Shown piece by piece: positions 7,849 to 16,687 of a DNA stretch of 64,000 bases (within the stretch, counting starts at the first letter, position 1; the number at the start of each line of letters is the position of its first letter). This DNA comes from Candidatus Bathyarchaeia archaeon (lineage in GTDB: Archaea; Thermoproteota; Bathyarchaeia; 40CM-2-53-6). Made by a program: the position numbers and the translations under genes. The notes beneath the pieces were generated by a model. The model made no database searches and was not told the origin of the DNA. It was given only the letters and a program-made list of their open reading frames with translations. Location: assembly GCA_035935655.1 (NCBI GenBank), contig DASYWW010000011.1, positions 1-64,000 on the forward strand. Reading direction: 5' to 3'.

Positions 7849-8987
7849 TTGGATTCCTTCTTGCTCACCAGCTTTCGAACCAGTTTCTCCAATTGATCGA
7901 TCCTATCTGCAAGCGGTTCGATGGTCATGGTCATCAGATCTGCGGAGTGTTCCTTCAACCGTTTAGGGACTAGCTCCTCAAGAGCTTCTCTTCTGCGTCT
8001 CTCTTCCTTGAGTTGCCTTTCCAGTTCGATGTTCTTCTCAGCAAGGTTGCCGAGCTCAGTTGTAACCTCTGGACTTGAGCCTTCAACATCCAGAAAAGCG
8101 TAGGCCTTCTCGTAGGCGGGTCTCAGAGTCTCCCATGTTCTATCTGTGTAGGACTTGGATCTTGCGTCAGGAAAGTGGCCCTCGAGCAATCGCTTTACGT
8201 CGAAGTCGAGCTCAGCTCTGTCGAGTGCCCCTTCGAAATATTTCCGGAATCCGTGATTTGGCTGGACCTTCGGGTCGATCCCTGCCTTCTCCTTGGCCCG
8301 CTGGACGACCTCTACTATGGTCGAGTACACCAAGTGTACGAGTCGAGCATCCGGTTTCGTGTCGACAAGCTTGTCCTTGATGCATTCGTTGAGTAAGCTG
8401 ACTGTTCTTTTCCCGATAAAGGTGAAGCCCGCCTTCTTGGTTCCCCGGTAGAATTTCGGTTCAAACCTAACTGCGCAGGGAACCGTTCCAGCCTTGAGAT
8501 CTTCCATAACGTGGTGATATTGGAGAGCAAGAATTGTATTGGCCCGAAGCCCTGTCTCGATTGCAATGTATGCATACAACTTGTGGACCTTGCTGTCCAA
8601 GTAGCCGAGTAGCTTCTTGATCTCCTCTCTTCGGTATCCTCTATGCCAATCTTCAGCAGTGTAGCTTAGCTTCTGTTTGGGCAGGTTGCGAACCCCATTA
8701 TGAGTCAGGAAGCTACGCCCAGCAACAATGTAGTTGATCCTGTTGCTCTCTGTGAAGCCTTCTGCCGTCTTAACGATAAGATCGAGAGTGTCGAAACCGT
8801 CGGGACGTGTCTTCGCCCATTGAAGAAACTGATCCGGGTCCATAGAACTCGCTCGCTTGAACATGACCATATACCGTGGATAATTGACAAGTGTAGACCC
8901 TTCCAACTCTCGAAGCCATCTCTGAACACTCTGATAGCCCCTAATCTGCTCGAGATCCGCCTCTGAGATGTCAACTACTCTCGGCAT
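7845..8987 (-). CDS. Tyrosine recombinase / integrase
   Basis: 380 aa. The catalytic set is visible: Arg148 in ETGLRANTIL, His245-x2-Arg248 in NHGFRKYF, His271 in LEGHFPD and the nucleophile Tyr280 in ARSKSYTD. Residues 1-110 form the SAM-like core-binding domain. After the catalytic domain, residues about 310-378 form a long coiled coil (NIELERQLKEERRRREALEE), as in several archaeal virus and plasmid integrases. It marks 4.9-9.0 kb as an integrated element. No clear att repeat was found, and the nearest possible RNA gene is the structured element at 1758. Confidence 0.85.
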   Translation of the reverse strand: MPRVVDISEADLEQIRGYQSVQRWLRELEGSTLVNYPRYMVMFKRASSMDPDQFLQWAKTRPDGFDTLDLIVKTAEGFTESNRINYIVAGRSFLTHNGVRNLPKQKLSYTAEDWHRGYRREEIKKLLGYLDSKVHKLYAYIAIETGLRANTILALQYHHVMEDLKAGTVPCAVRFEPKFYRGTKKAGFTFIGKRTVSLLNECIKDKLVDTKPDARLVHLVYSTIVEVVQRAKEKAGIDPKVQPNHGFRKYFEGALDRAELDFDVKRLLEGHFPDARSKSYTDRTWETLRPAYEKAYAFLDVEGSSPEVTTELGNLAEKNIELERQLKEERRRREALEELVPKRLKEHSADLMTMTIEPLADRIDQLEKLVRKLVSKKESK

Positions 8988-9101
8988 TGCAACGTAAGTA
9001 TGATATGAATCCTACACTTAAGGATGTGGAAAACTATGGCTTTTAGCCTAACTTAGTAGACAAAGAAAGGAGGTCCGCCCTATCGCCTAGGGCGGATTGA
9101 G

Positions 9102-9449
9102 CTAACGGCCTGAGGTATTGGAGGTGTTCACGGATGTACCTTTGAAGGTAAATCCGAGGAATCCTCCGATGAGGCCTAGGATCAATCCGACAAAGTTCAT
9201 TGATATTACGGAGAAGACGAGCACGAGTATTGACCCTATTTTCCTCTGGGCCGCGTTGTTGTACAGCAGCCAAGAACCTACGAAGGTGGCTATGCCCGCG
9301 ATGACGCTCCACGCCAAGGCCATGGTTCCAGTGAATATTGAAATGCTAATGGCCTGGATGGTTACGAAAGCTGTGACCAGGGTGATTAACCCTGCGAGCG
9401 CTGACAGCGCGAAGGCTGCTGTTGGCTTTGGCGACACGTTTACTGCCAA
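9102..9449 (-). CDS. Four-span small membrane protein
   Basis: 115 aa starting at TTG 9449, two codons after an in-frame TGA, so the start cannot lie further upstream; GTG 9437 is an alternative. Four hydrophobic segments: about 11-34, 38-62, 68-85 and 86-100 (GLILGLIGGFLGFTF), the last Gly-rich like small archaeal membrane proteins. The C-terminal TSVNTSNTSGR is polar. An opposite frame over the same DNA is its shadow. Function unknown. Confidence 0.55.
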   Translation of the reverse strand: MAVNVSPKPTAAFALSALAGLITLVTAFVTIQAISISIFTGTMALAWSVIAGIATFVGSWLLYNNAAQRKIGSILVLVFSVISMNFVGLILGLIGGFLGFTFKGTSVNTSNTSGR

Positions 9450-9594
9450 AGTTCATCCCGACAGGTAACTCACGCTTGTAGACTATCAACGAGCTGTAAC
9501 CCCCGAACCCGCTCCCGGCGCACCCTGACGCACAATCAGGGCAAAGATTCCACAAAGCCTTGCTCCGTCCTACCTCTCAGATGCTCTTGTGTCT

Positions 9595-9685
9595 GTGAAG
9601 CCTGGCTCGTGGAGGCGGGCACCTGCTCTCGAAGGAAGAAGGGTCGGGCTGATAGGGTTGAACGTGGGGGTTTCCTGTGCTTCAC
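9595..9685. other. Long-range stem in a 520-nt intergenic gap
   Basis: GTGAAGC (9595-9601) and GCTTCAC (9679-9685) could close a stem around a GC-rich 77-nt interior. The gap 9450-9972 has no convincing gene. The interior does not match tRNA, SRP RNA or RNase P landmarks that I know. Weak evidence. Confidence 0.25.
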
Positions 9686-9730
9686 GAAGGGCGGGGCGCG
9701 GGAAGAATAGACTCCTGGGGGGTCATGATT

Positions 9731-9767
9731 TAGTTAACAGAAAAGAAATAGTTAACAGAAAAAGAAT
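9731..9767. repeat. Direct repeat with GTTAAC cores
   Basis: TAGTTAACAGAAAAGAA (9731-9747) is repeated as TAGTTAACAGAAAAAGAA (9750-9767), 19 bp apart, about two helical turns. Each copy holds the palindrome GTTAAC. It lies about 200 nt before the aldo/keto reductase gene and could be a tandem operator. Confidence 0.5.
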
Positions 9768-9972
9768 TATTTGCAGTGGGTGAAAGCCATGGCCACCTCA
9801 CTGGTTGGAAAGAGCATGTATCTTTGAAGGGACCAAGATTGTCCTTCAAGATGGGGTCCCATTTTGACGGCCGATGCAGTCTACGACATGAAGGAGAAGG
9901 GATCATCTTCTTTATCGATCTCATTCAAGGTTAATCTATTGAACCCCCAGTTGCCATTTTCGGAAAGTTCGA

Positions 9973-10917
9973 ATGAAGTATAGAGTTCTGGGCAAGACCG
10001 GCCTGAAGGTCAGCGAAGTAGGCTTCGGCGCCTGGGCGATAGGCGGAAACGCCCACGGGAACAGCTACGGACCCACTGACGACAAACTGTCCTTAGCAGC
10101 TGTTGAAAGAGCGCTAGAGTTGGGATGCAACTTCTTCGATACGGCCGATGTATATGGCCACGGACACAGCGAGGAGTTGCTGGGCCAAGCTCTGAGGGGA
10201 CATCGATCGGAGGTGATCATTGCGACGAAAGTAGGGGGCGATTTTTACCACGGAGCTCCTAAGATGAACTTCAACGCTGACTATCTTGAGTTTGCGCTGG
10301 GAAAAAGCTGCGAAAGATTGGGCTCAGATTACATTGACCTATACCAGCTACATAACCCGCCAACCCAGCTGGTCAAGGATGGAAGGGCCTTCAAGATTCT
10401 TGAGAAGCTTAAGGCCTCAGGAATAATAAGACACTATGGTATCTCGATTCACGATCCACAGGAAGGTCTTCTCGCGATGAGAAACGGCGAGCTAGGAGCC
10501 GTTCAAGTCGCGTTTAGCATCCTGCGACAAGAGGCCAAGAACCAACTCTTTCGCGAAGCAACTAAGAACAATGTCGGTATCATCGCGCGAGAACCGCTAG
10601 CGAACGGCTTCCTCGCAGGCAAACTGAAAGCGGAATCAAGTTTTTCCCAAGGAGATATCCGCCATACTTTTCCCCTTGAGTACATTTCCCAACTCACACT
10701 TGCAGCGGACAAGTTGAGGTTCCTGGAATCGAAGAATAGAACTCTCGCACAGGCAGCCGTAAGGTTCGTGCTCGACCACAAAGACGTATCGACGGTAATC
10801 CCCGGAGCAAAGACTCGTGAGCAGGTCGATGAAGACCTTGCCTCCTCTGAATCTCCCTCATTGACCGGGGAGGAACTTCTTCGAATCAAGTTCCTTAGGG
10901 ATCAAGGGTTCAGCTAG
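9973..10917 (+). CDS. Aldo/keto reductase
   Basis: 314 aa, NAD(P)H-dependent oxidoreductase of the AKR TIM-barrel family. It opens with LGKTGLKVSEVGFGAWAIGG. The catalytic tetrad is seen as Asp56 in FFDTADVYG, Tyr61, Lys86 in IATKVGG and His127 in YQLHNPP. The C-terminal cofactor-binding loop (STVIPGAKTREQV) is present. Substrate is not predictable from sequence. The DUF309 gene follows after 20 nt on the same strand. Confidence 0.9.
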   Translation: MKYRVLGKTGLKVSEVGFGAWAIGGNAHGNSYGPTDDKLSLAAVERALELGCNFFDTADVYGHGHSEELLGQALRGHRSEVIIATKVGGDFYHGAPKMNFNADYLEFALGKSCERLGSDYIDLYQLHNPPTQLVKDGRAFKILEKLKASGIIRHYGISIHDPQEGLLAMRNGELGAVQVAFSILRQEAKNQLFREATKNNVGIIAREPLANGFLAGKLKAESSFSQGDIRHTFPLEYISQLTLAADKLRFLESKNRTLAQAAVRFVLDHKDVSTVIPGAKTREQVDEDLASSESPSLTGEELLRIKFLRDQGFS

Positions 10918-10937
10918 TTCGGGCTGATCGAAACCAG

Positions 10938-11546
10938 GTGGGTATGATGAGATACCTCGTGAGGCTTGCAAACGACCAAGCCTACACGCCAAACGACGTT
11001 AAGAGTCTGGAAGCGAAGATCCGGGAATTACTGGGGTCTGCACATAAGATCGGAAACTTGAGGATCAGCGCCAATGCGATCGAGTTCGACTTCTTCGGCA
11101 ACCAAGCAGATCTAAACAGATCCAAGAGCATCCTAGAAGCCAAGGTCTCAAAAGTGGTAACACTCAGATCCCTTGAATCCAGCATTCCTAAGAGAGAGGA
11201 GGGCGAAATGCTCCTGGAAGGAGTTGACTTGTTTAATCACGAGAGGTTCTGGGAAGCCCACGAAGTCCTAGAAGAGATCTGGCATCCTGCGAAAGGCGTC
11301 GGACGGGACATTATTCAAGGCTTGATCTTGACCGCTGCAGCACTCGTTCATTACCAGAAAAACGAAACAGCAATTTGCCTCTCAATACTCGGAAGAGCTA
11401 GAGGGAAACTGGGAGGGCTGGACCATTTCAAAGGTCTCGACATTAGACGCTTGAGGGAAAAAATCGGGAAGATGCTGGAGGATAAGATTCCCGAGTTGCT
11501 TGAGATCGAGTGGGTCAACGCGAAGACCCACGCGCCCGCCTTGTGA
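10938..11546 (+). CDS. DUF309-domain protein
   Basis: 202 aa from GTG 10938; ATG 10944 or 10947 are equally possible. Residues about 88-165 hold the DUF309 signature: LFNHERFWEAHEVLEEIW, then GRDIIQGLILTAAALVHY, a helical domain with conserved Glu/His. The N-terminal 80 residues look like a separate alpha/beta module (RYLVRLANDQAY). The biochemical role of DUF309 is not established. It probably shares a transcript with the aldo/keto reductase. Confidence 0.8.
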   Translation: MGMMRYLVRLANDQAYTPNDVKSLEAKIRELLGSAHKIGNLRISANAIEFDFFGNQADLNRSKSILEAKVSKVVTLRSLESSIPKREEGEMLLEGVDLFNHERFWEAHEVLEEIWHPAKGVGRDIIQGLILTAAALVHYQKNETAICLSILGRARGKLGGLDHFKGLDIRRLREKIGKMLEDKIPELLEIEWVNAKTHAPAL

Positions 11547-11602
11547 AGGGTATCTGTACCCTTTTAGCGGAAGAATCCAATTCGAACTGAAGGGAGGCTT
11601 CC

Positions 11603-12208
11603 ATGGCATTCGTGAACATTGACAACAGATACTCCAGCGCTCTCGCCATGGTTGCCGGCATTATTCTCGCCTTAACGAGGCCGGTTCTATCGAACTTGGT
11701 GCCGGGTAACGCGTCGAATCCATGGCTTGGACTATTCACAAGCCTTTCCTCCAATGGGCTAACAGTTTTCTCGGTTCTAGCGGGTATCCTTGCGATACTC
11801 GTGCAGATCGGAGGAGTCACTGTCTTTCTAGGGGGCCTGCTGTGTTATGCAAACCATCTCAGGTTAGGAAAGGAACTTGTTGGAATTGGAACGACATTTG
11901 GACTGGTTGACCTTTTGACCTCGATACCATCCCTCGCATCGGGCAGGTACGGGCCTCCGCTCTGGATTGCCTGGGCAGGTCTCTTTTGCGCTGTCTTCGC
12001 AGACAGACACATCAAAGGTCCCAAAGATTCGTACGCTGGAGAGGTACGAAAACTCCTAGTTTCTCTTCGTTCCCGAATGGGCCGGGAAACGGCTTCGAAG
12101 AAGAAGAGGGAAAGACAGGCTCGTAGAGCGCGGGCGAGAAAGAGAGCTACGAGACTCGCGGGGACATCAGCGAGACCATACAAACTCGGCAGCAACAGCG
12201 ACGACTAG
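11603..12208 (+). CDS. Membrane protein with basic tail
   Basis: 201 aa, ATG 11603 preceded by a GGGAGG ribosome-binding site. Three hydrophobic segments: about 13-33, 55-84 (ILAILVQIGGVTVFLGGLL) and 96-130. The last 50 residues are extremely basic (KKKRERQARRARARKRATR), consistent with a cytoplasmic, nucleic-acid- or lipid-touching tail. No family is recognised. Confidence 0.6.
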   Translation: MAFVNIDNRYSSALAMVAGIILALTRPVLSNLVPGNASNPWLGLFTSLSSNGLTVFSVLAGILAILVQIGGVTVFLGGLLCYANHLRLGKELVGIGTTFGLVDLLTSIPSLASGRYGPPLWIAWAGLFCAVFADRHIKGPKDSYAGEVRKLLVSLRSRMGRETASKKKRERQARRARARKRATRLAGTSARPYKLGSNSDD

Positions 12209-12322
12209 AGCCAATCCTCCGCCTAGAAGAATCGATGGCGTGTGAAGATAGGCGAAACCTCCGACAACGACAATAAGGATTATGAGTAATACCAGAAGAT
12301 CAGCGATGAAATCCTTGTCCAC
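12167..12322 (-). CDS. Small two-span membrane protein
   Basis: The frame reads VDKDFIADLLVLLIILIVVVG from GTG 12322, continues LLGGGLALVVAVAAEFVW and stops at 12167 (51 aa). An in-frame CTG and an upstream TGA lie before the GTG, so the N-terminus could be up to about 10 residues longer. Its 3' end overlaps the convergent gene by 42 nt. Hydrophobicity and codon pattern support it; function unknown. Confidence 0.45.
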   Translation of the reverse strand: MDKDFIADLLVLLIILIVVVGGFAYLHTPSILLGGGLALVVAVAAEFVWSR

Positions 12323-12421
12323 TTGATCCGTACTAATCGCCCTGTTTCTCAGCTTAATCTCGATGAGTGTTCAGCGGGCGCCTTGAAACTGTAGATAAGC
12401 TCTGCTCCGTCCACCTAGTAG

Positions 12422-13372
12422 CTAGCCGGTGATTGATCGTAGCAGGAGTAGAATGTTCCGTTTTCGTTCGCGCATTCTTCGCTTACTATAGTTGTACCAC
12501 TCCGGTCCATAGGGAATGTACTCGCTTACCCGATATCCTTCCTCTATCAAAGATGGCTTGATGTCATCTCGAATGCCTTTCAACATCTGAAACTCAAAGT
12601 CTCGTTTATGATCTTTAGCCAGGTCTCTAGCCTTATCGATGAGTTTTCCGTCATGCGTTCCGATGGCGAAACGGTTTCCTTCTTCGAAGAGCGTCGCCAT
12701 GAGCTTGAGATAGTTAGCGTCAACATCACTTCTTTTCTTGAAAGCAACTTCCTGGCTTTCGGGGTAGGCACCTTTCACCAGTCGGATTTTCCCCCCGCGA
12801 AGAACAAGGTCCCCGAGATCGGACTCGGTCCGTTTCATGTTTGCCTGAAGACAAACGCCCAAGCGTGGATGACTGGGAAGAATCTCCGAATACGTCTTTA
12901 GTGTCGCCTCTGCGTACGGTGAATTTTCCATGTCTATCCAGACAAACTGATCATAGGTTTCGGCTTTTTCCACTATTCGGAGGAGATTGGATATGTAAAG
13001 GGCAGGATTTGCGGCGAGCCCGATCTGGGATGGTTTTACAGAAATTGTGCCGTCGATTTTCTCTTGTTGTATCCTGTCGAGGAGCTTGAGGTATTCCTCG
13101 GTGTAGGCTTGAATGAGCTTCTCGTCTGGAGTATGCTCGCCTAGCCGGTTGAGGATTGCTCTGAGTTTTCTGTTGTTTACGTCGTGGGCAACTCTGATTG
13201 CGTCTTCAAGCGAGTATCCTGCAATCCATCTCTTCGCGACACGATAGAGAAGTCTTTCAGTCAGCCCTGGCATGAAATCAGACCTTGATATCCCGCAATC
13301 TTGGAACTGGACTGACCAAATTTCTTGACGATAAATGCTTTCAACTTGCCGGCGGCTAGAGAATGGACTCAA
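12422..13372 (-). CDS. Proline dehydrogenase
   Basis: 316 aa, the usual length of stand-alone PRODH. It is an FAD (beta-alpha)8 enzyme that oxidises proline to pyrroline-5-carboxylate at the membrane. Seen: FVWIDMENSPYAEATL, VCLQANMKRTESDL, KIRLVKGAYPES (FAD and substrate contacts) and the Arg pair of RRMRERKRNILLLL near the C-terminus. The start may be the internal ATG (MPGLTERLLYRV, residue 34), because the first residues overlap the upstream gene by 17 nt. It is the last gene of the tyrosine-degradation operon. No P5C dehydrogenase is in the window. Confidence 0.85.
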   Translation of the reverse strand: MSPFSSRRQVESIYRQEIWSVQFQDCGISRSDFMPGLTERLLYRVAKRWIAGYSLEDAIRVAHDVNNRKLRAILNRLGEHTPDEKLIQAYTEEYLKLLDRIQQEKIDGTISVKPSQIGLAANPALYISNLLRIVEKAETYDQFVWIDMENSPYAEATLKTYSEILPSHPRLGVCLQANMKRTESDLGDLVLRGGKIRLVKGAYPESQEVAFKKRSDVDANYLKLMATLFEEGNRFAIGTHDGKLIDKARDLAKDHKRDFEFQMLKGIRDDIKPSLIEEGYRVSEYIPYGPEWYNYSKRRMRERKRNILLLLRSITG

Positions 13373-14462
13373 GAACTTCTAGTGCCGTAGAGAACTCCTC
13401 TGGCCCGGAGGCGTCTCTTGCAATCTGTGGTAGATCCTGACGCTTGATTCCGTAATCACGCAATCTCTTCGAGAGCCCGAGGTCTTTGACCAATTCTTCG
13501 ACTCGATCGGCAGCGCACAGAGCTTGTTTGTTCTCGTTGAGTCCTATGGGAAGTCCTCCCTCTGCCTTCGCAATCAAAGCTAGCCTGTCAGGATGTTTCC
13601 GAGCCTGATGTCTCATCACCTCGGCAAGCGTCAGGCATGATGTGATGCCGTGAGGTATGTTCCAGGTGGCACCGATCACGCGGCCTATCGCGTGGCTTAG
13701 TCCGGTTCCTACGCTTTGGACTCCGGCGAAGGACATCCATGCCGCCATTTGACACGCAAGGCGCGCGGCCATCTCAGAGGGATTGTTCGTAGAATGTTTG
13801 AGATTCTGAAAAAGAAGCCTGATGGATTCGAGTGCCAGAGTATCGACGTATGGTTGGTGTCTGGGCGAGTAGATCGATTCCACTGCGTGGTCGAGGCTTC
13901 GTATTCCACTACAGGCCCAGAGCCAGGAAGGAGTATCAACTGTGACCTTCGGGTCGAGGAAGATAAAACGTGGAACAAGTCTTGAATCTCGAACGCCGGT
14001 CTTTCTTTTCGAGGTCTCATCGGTCATTCCTGCTGAGTACGAGAATTCAGCGGCTGAGAGGGTTGTCGGGATCGCGAGGTGAGCAAGGAGAGGTTTCGCG
14101 AAGTTTTCCGATAACTCCTTCACAACGACCTTTGTGGAGTCGATAGGGCTGCCGCCTCCAAGGCTAATCAGAGAATCCGCTCTAGCCATCTGAGCCTCGC
14201 TAACAGCTCGCTTTATGCCGCTAATCGGGGCGTGTTGTTTGATTCCGGAAAATACTCTCACGAGTCTCCGTCCCGATGCCTTCTCCACCGTCTCGACGAG
14301 TCTCGTCTTCTCCGCAATAGTCTGTCCTGTTACTACGAATGGACGTTGAGACTTGATCTTGTCAAGTTCTTCGGATAGTCGTGAAATTGAGCCGGGTCCA
14401 AAGTGGACCCGGTCGATGGGCAGGTAGGAATATTCGCCGCTGACGATTTGAACCTGGGACAA
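13356..14462 (-). CDS. Iron-type alcohol dehydrogenase, maleylacetate-reductase-like
   Basis: 368 aa. Family III (Fe) ADH fold: GGGSPIDSTKV (102-112) binds NAD(P); IPTTLSAAEFSYSAG (131-145) and SGIRSLDHAVESIY (185-198), GLSHAIGR (His257) and WNIPHGI (His271) carry the usual metal-ligand positions. The wording of these motifs is closest to maleylacetate reductases of aromatic-degradation pathways. Within a homogentisate operon such an enzyme is not a standard member, so the true substrate is open. It is coupled to PRODH by a 17-nt overlap and lies 36 nt after homogentisate dioxygenase. Confidence 0.75.
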   Translation of the reverse strand: MSQVQIVSGEYSYLPIDRVHFGPGSISRLSEELDKIKSQRPFVVTGQTIAEKTRLVETVEKASGRRLVRVFSGIKQHAPISGIKRAVSEAQMARADSLISLGGGSPIDSTKVVVKELSENFAKPLLAHLAIPTTLSAAEFSYSAGMTDETSKRKTGVRDSRLVPRFIFLDPKVTVDTPSWLWACSGIRSLDHAVESIYSPRHQPYVDTLALESIRLLFQNLKHSTNNPSEMAARLACQMAAWMSFAGVQSVGTGLSHAIGRVIGATWNIPHGITSCLTLAEVMRHQARKHPDRLALIAKAEGGLPIGLNENKQALCAADRVEELVKDLGLSKRLRDYGIKRQDLPQIARDASGPEEFSTALEVLESIL

Positions 14463-14498
14463 GAGCGTTAGCTTCGGACTTGGAAGAACGGGATCGGT

Positions 14499-15674
14499 CT
14501 ATTTCTTGACCGGTGTCTGCCAGCTGAACGGATAGTTGGGATCGTCCAGCTTCTCAGCGACTGAGGTCACCTTCAACGGCTTCTTAGTCTCGATCATAAT
14601 TGCCAGTTCGTTCGTAGAATCTTTTCCAATGCTAGCTTCCACGGCTCCCGGCTGGGGTCCATGGTGTACTCCTCTCCTGTGCAGCGTGAATGATCCTGCT
14701 TCGATTCCTCGACGGCTGCTGAAGTCTCCGCTGACATAATACAGGACTTCGTCGCTGTCAATGTTGCTATGGTTGTACGGGACGGGTATGGCTTGAGGGT
14801 GGTAGTCTAGTTTTCGCGGGACGAAAGATAGCACGTCAAACCCTGGTGCTTCGAAGGTCTGGTGGATCGGTGGCGGCTGGTGTACCCGACCGGTTAGGGG
14901 CTCGAAGTCGTTAACGTTGAAGATCCATGGGTAGAGATAGCCGTCCCACCCGACGACATCGATGGGGTGGTAGTCGAAAACATAGGACATCAACGAGTTG
15001 TCTATCTTGACCCTGACCTCAAACTCTCCAGGATCGTTATGTGGGACGAGTTTTTCTGGTCGACGGAAATCTCTGTCCGCGTACGGGGCCAGTTCTACCA
15101 ACTGGCCGTAATCGTTTCTATATCGTTTTGGAACTTCAATGGGCCCCGCAGATTCGGTTACCATGAACCGATTGTCTTTCCCATCCAGGTTTATTCTGTA
15201 TGTAGTCCCCCGCGGGGCGACGACGAAGTCTCCCTCGTGGAACGGCAGGATACCGAAGACAGATTCTAGGTTTCCTTTTCCTTCATGGATGAAGTATAGT
15301 TCGTCTCCTTGGGCGTTTCTGAAGAACCAGTCCATGCCGCGTGAAGGTCTGACGGTTGAGACGAACACGTCATCATTGTAAAAGAGTGGCTGTCGTCCTT
15401 CAATGGGATCCTTTGCCAATTCTGAGTTCTTGGTGCGGACGTGATGGTGACGATGGAGGTCGGGCTGCCAGCGAGTTATCGCGAGCTCCCTGAGTTTCTT
15501 GATGTGAGACACTTTCGTTGGCGGGTTGATGTGATAGAGGGTTGAGTAGACACCTGAGAAAGCTTCTGTCCCGAAAACCTCTTCCTGGTAGAGTGAGCCA
15601 TCTGGTTTTCGGAATTGGGTATGCCTCTTGGCGGGGAGTTTGCCGAGGCTATGATAACTGGGCAATTCGGTCAC
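14499..15674 (-). CDS. hmgA: Homogentisate 1,2-dioxygenase
   Basis: 391 aa, slightly shorter than the roughly 440 aa bacterial and human enzymes. It opens the ring of homogentisate to maleylacetoacetate using Fe(II) and O2. The cupin core is clear: DELYFIHEGKG, GDFVVAPRGTTYRI, and the C-terminal iron site NHSNIDSDEVLYY (His302, Glu309) with HRRGVHHGPQPGA (His337/His338). The start overlaps the stop of the FAH-like gene by 4 nt. Context and motifs together make the call firm. It implies aerobic metabolism. Confidence 0.92.
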   Translation of the reverse strand: MTELPSYHSLGKLPAKRHTQFRKPDGSLYQEEVFGTEAFSGVYSTLYHINPPTKVSHIKKLRELAITRWQPDLHRHHHVRTKNSELAKDPIEGRQPLFYNDDVFVSTVRPSRGMDWFFRNAQGDELYFIHEGKGNLESVFGILPFHEGDFVVAPRGTTYRINLDGKDNRFMVTESAGPIEVPKRYRNDYGQLVELAPYADRDFRRPEKLVPHNDPGEFEVRVKIDNSLMSYVFDYHPIDVVGWDGYLYPWIFNVNDFEPLTGRVHQPPPIHQTFEAPGFDVLSFVPRKLDYHPQAIPVPYNHSNIDSDEVLYYVSGDFSSRRGIEAGSFTLHRRGVHHGPQPGAVEASIGKDSTNELAIMIETKKPLKVTSVAEKLDDPNYPFSWQTPVKK

Positions 15675-16681
15675 TCTGACGTTTTCTCGGGGCGTATAAC
15701 TTTGTTTCTCAACATTCCGAGTCTTTCGATCTCAAGTTCCACGATGTCTCCGGGTTTCAGCCAGGGATGCACCTCGGGTCCGAGTTCTAGGATGGACCCT
15801 GTTCCAACCGTTCCGGATCCGAACACGTCTCCCGGTTGAAGGTGAACGGATTGTGATGCACGCGCTATCATCTGAGGGAAGGTCCAATGCATTTTGTCCA
15901 TGTTTCCCATTGAGAGTTGTTTGTTGTTGATCTTGGCGGTCATCTTGAGGTCAAACTTTCCCGGGCTGATCTTTCGGTCTTGCAGCTCGTCTGGTGTGAC
16001 AAGCCATGGTCCTAGAGAGGTGGCGAAATCCTTTGCCTTAGCTGGGCCGAGCCCTATTTTCATCTCGCCCAACTGCACGTCTCGTGCACTCCAATCGTTC
16101 ATTATGGTGTAGCCTGCGATATGAGCCTCGGCTTCCGTTTCTGGTATGTCGATTCCGCCTTGCCCGATTACGCAGGCAACCTCCAGTTCGTAGTCGAGAG
16201 TCTTCGTGTAGCCTGGATAGGGAACATTCTCTTCAGGGCCGTAGATTACATGAGGGTTGGAGTAGTAGAAGGCAGGGAACTCGTACCACTCTTGCGGCAT
16301 CGGAAGGCCTCGTCGGGCTCGCGCGGCCTTTACGTGGTCTTCGAATGCATAGAAATCCCGTAGAGTTGGAGGATCTGGAATAGGAGTCTTGATGATAGCA
16401 TCCTCCGTTCGAGTCATGAATCTGTGGACATTCTCCGGCGCGATTCTGTTGAAGATCCGCCAGGAAACTGACTGAAGATCATCCAAGAGTTTGGGATTCT
16501 TGGATAAGATCAGCTTGATCGAAGCTGCTGACGGCAGGTTTCGAATTGAACGTGGAGCAGGAATCTTCAGCTTATCGGCTATACTGGCAACCCGATCAAG
16601 GTCTAGTATCCATTCTCCCCACAGGAGCCCAGTGCGAGCCTTGGTCGGTGCTTTCTTTGTGTTGTAGGCGACCAGTTTCAT
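15671..16681 (-). CDS. Fumarylacetoacetate hydrolase family protein
   Basis: 336 aa. It would cleave fumarylacetoacetate (or maleylacetoacetate) to fumarate and acetoacetate. N-terminal MKLVAYNTKKAPTKARTG LLWG-type strand domain; the FAH core includes VIYGPEENVPYPGYTKTLDYE (acidic metal ligands), TIMNDWSARDVQ and FGSGTVGTGSILELG. No maleylacetoacetate isomerase gene is in the operon, so either it is elsewhere, isomerisation is spontaneous, or this enzyme accepts the cis isomer. It lies 6 nt downstream of HPPD. Confidence 0.88.
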   Translation of the reverse strand: MKLVAYNTKKAPTKARTGLLWGEWILDLDRVASIADKLKIPAPRSIRNLPSAASIKLILSKNPKLLDDLQSVSWRIFNRIAPENVHRFMTRTEDAIIKTPIPDPPTLRDFYAFEDHVKAARARRGLPMPQEWYEFPAFYYSNPHVIYGPEENVPYPGYTKTLDYELEVACVIGQGGIDIPETEAEAHIAGYTIMNDWSARDVQLGEMKIGLGPAKAKDFATSLGPWLVTPDELQDRKISPGKFDLKMTAKINNKQLSMGNMDKMHWTFPQMIARASQSVHLQPGDVFGSGTVGTGSILELGPEVHPWLKPGDIVELEIERLGMLRNKVIRPEKTSE

Positions 16682-16687
16682 CTGAGG

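Noticed and set aside
4956-9000. Attachment (att) repeats flanking the integrase island
   Set aside because: No direct repeat longer than chance was found by eye near the island ends or in the tRNA genes of the window; a computed repeat search would be needed.
9118-9468. Plus-strand 116-aa frame
   Set aside because: Lies antisense to the four-span membrane protein, whose hydrophobic pattern and start context are better.
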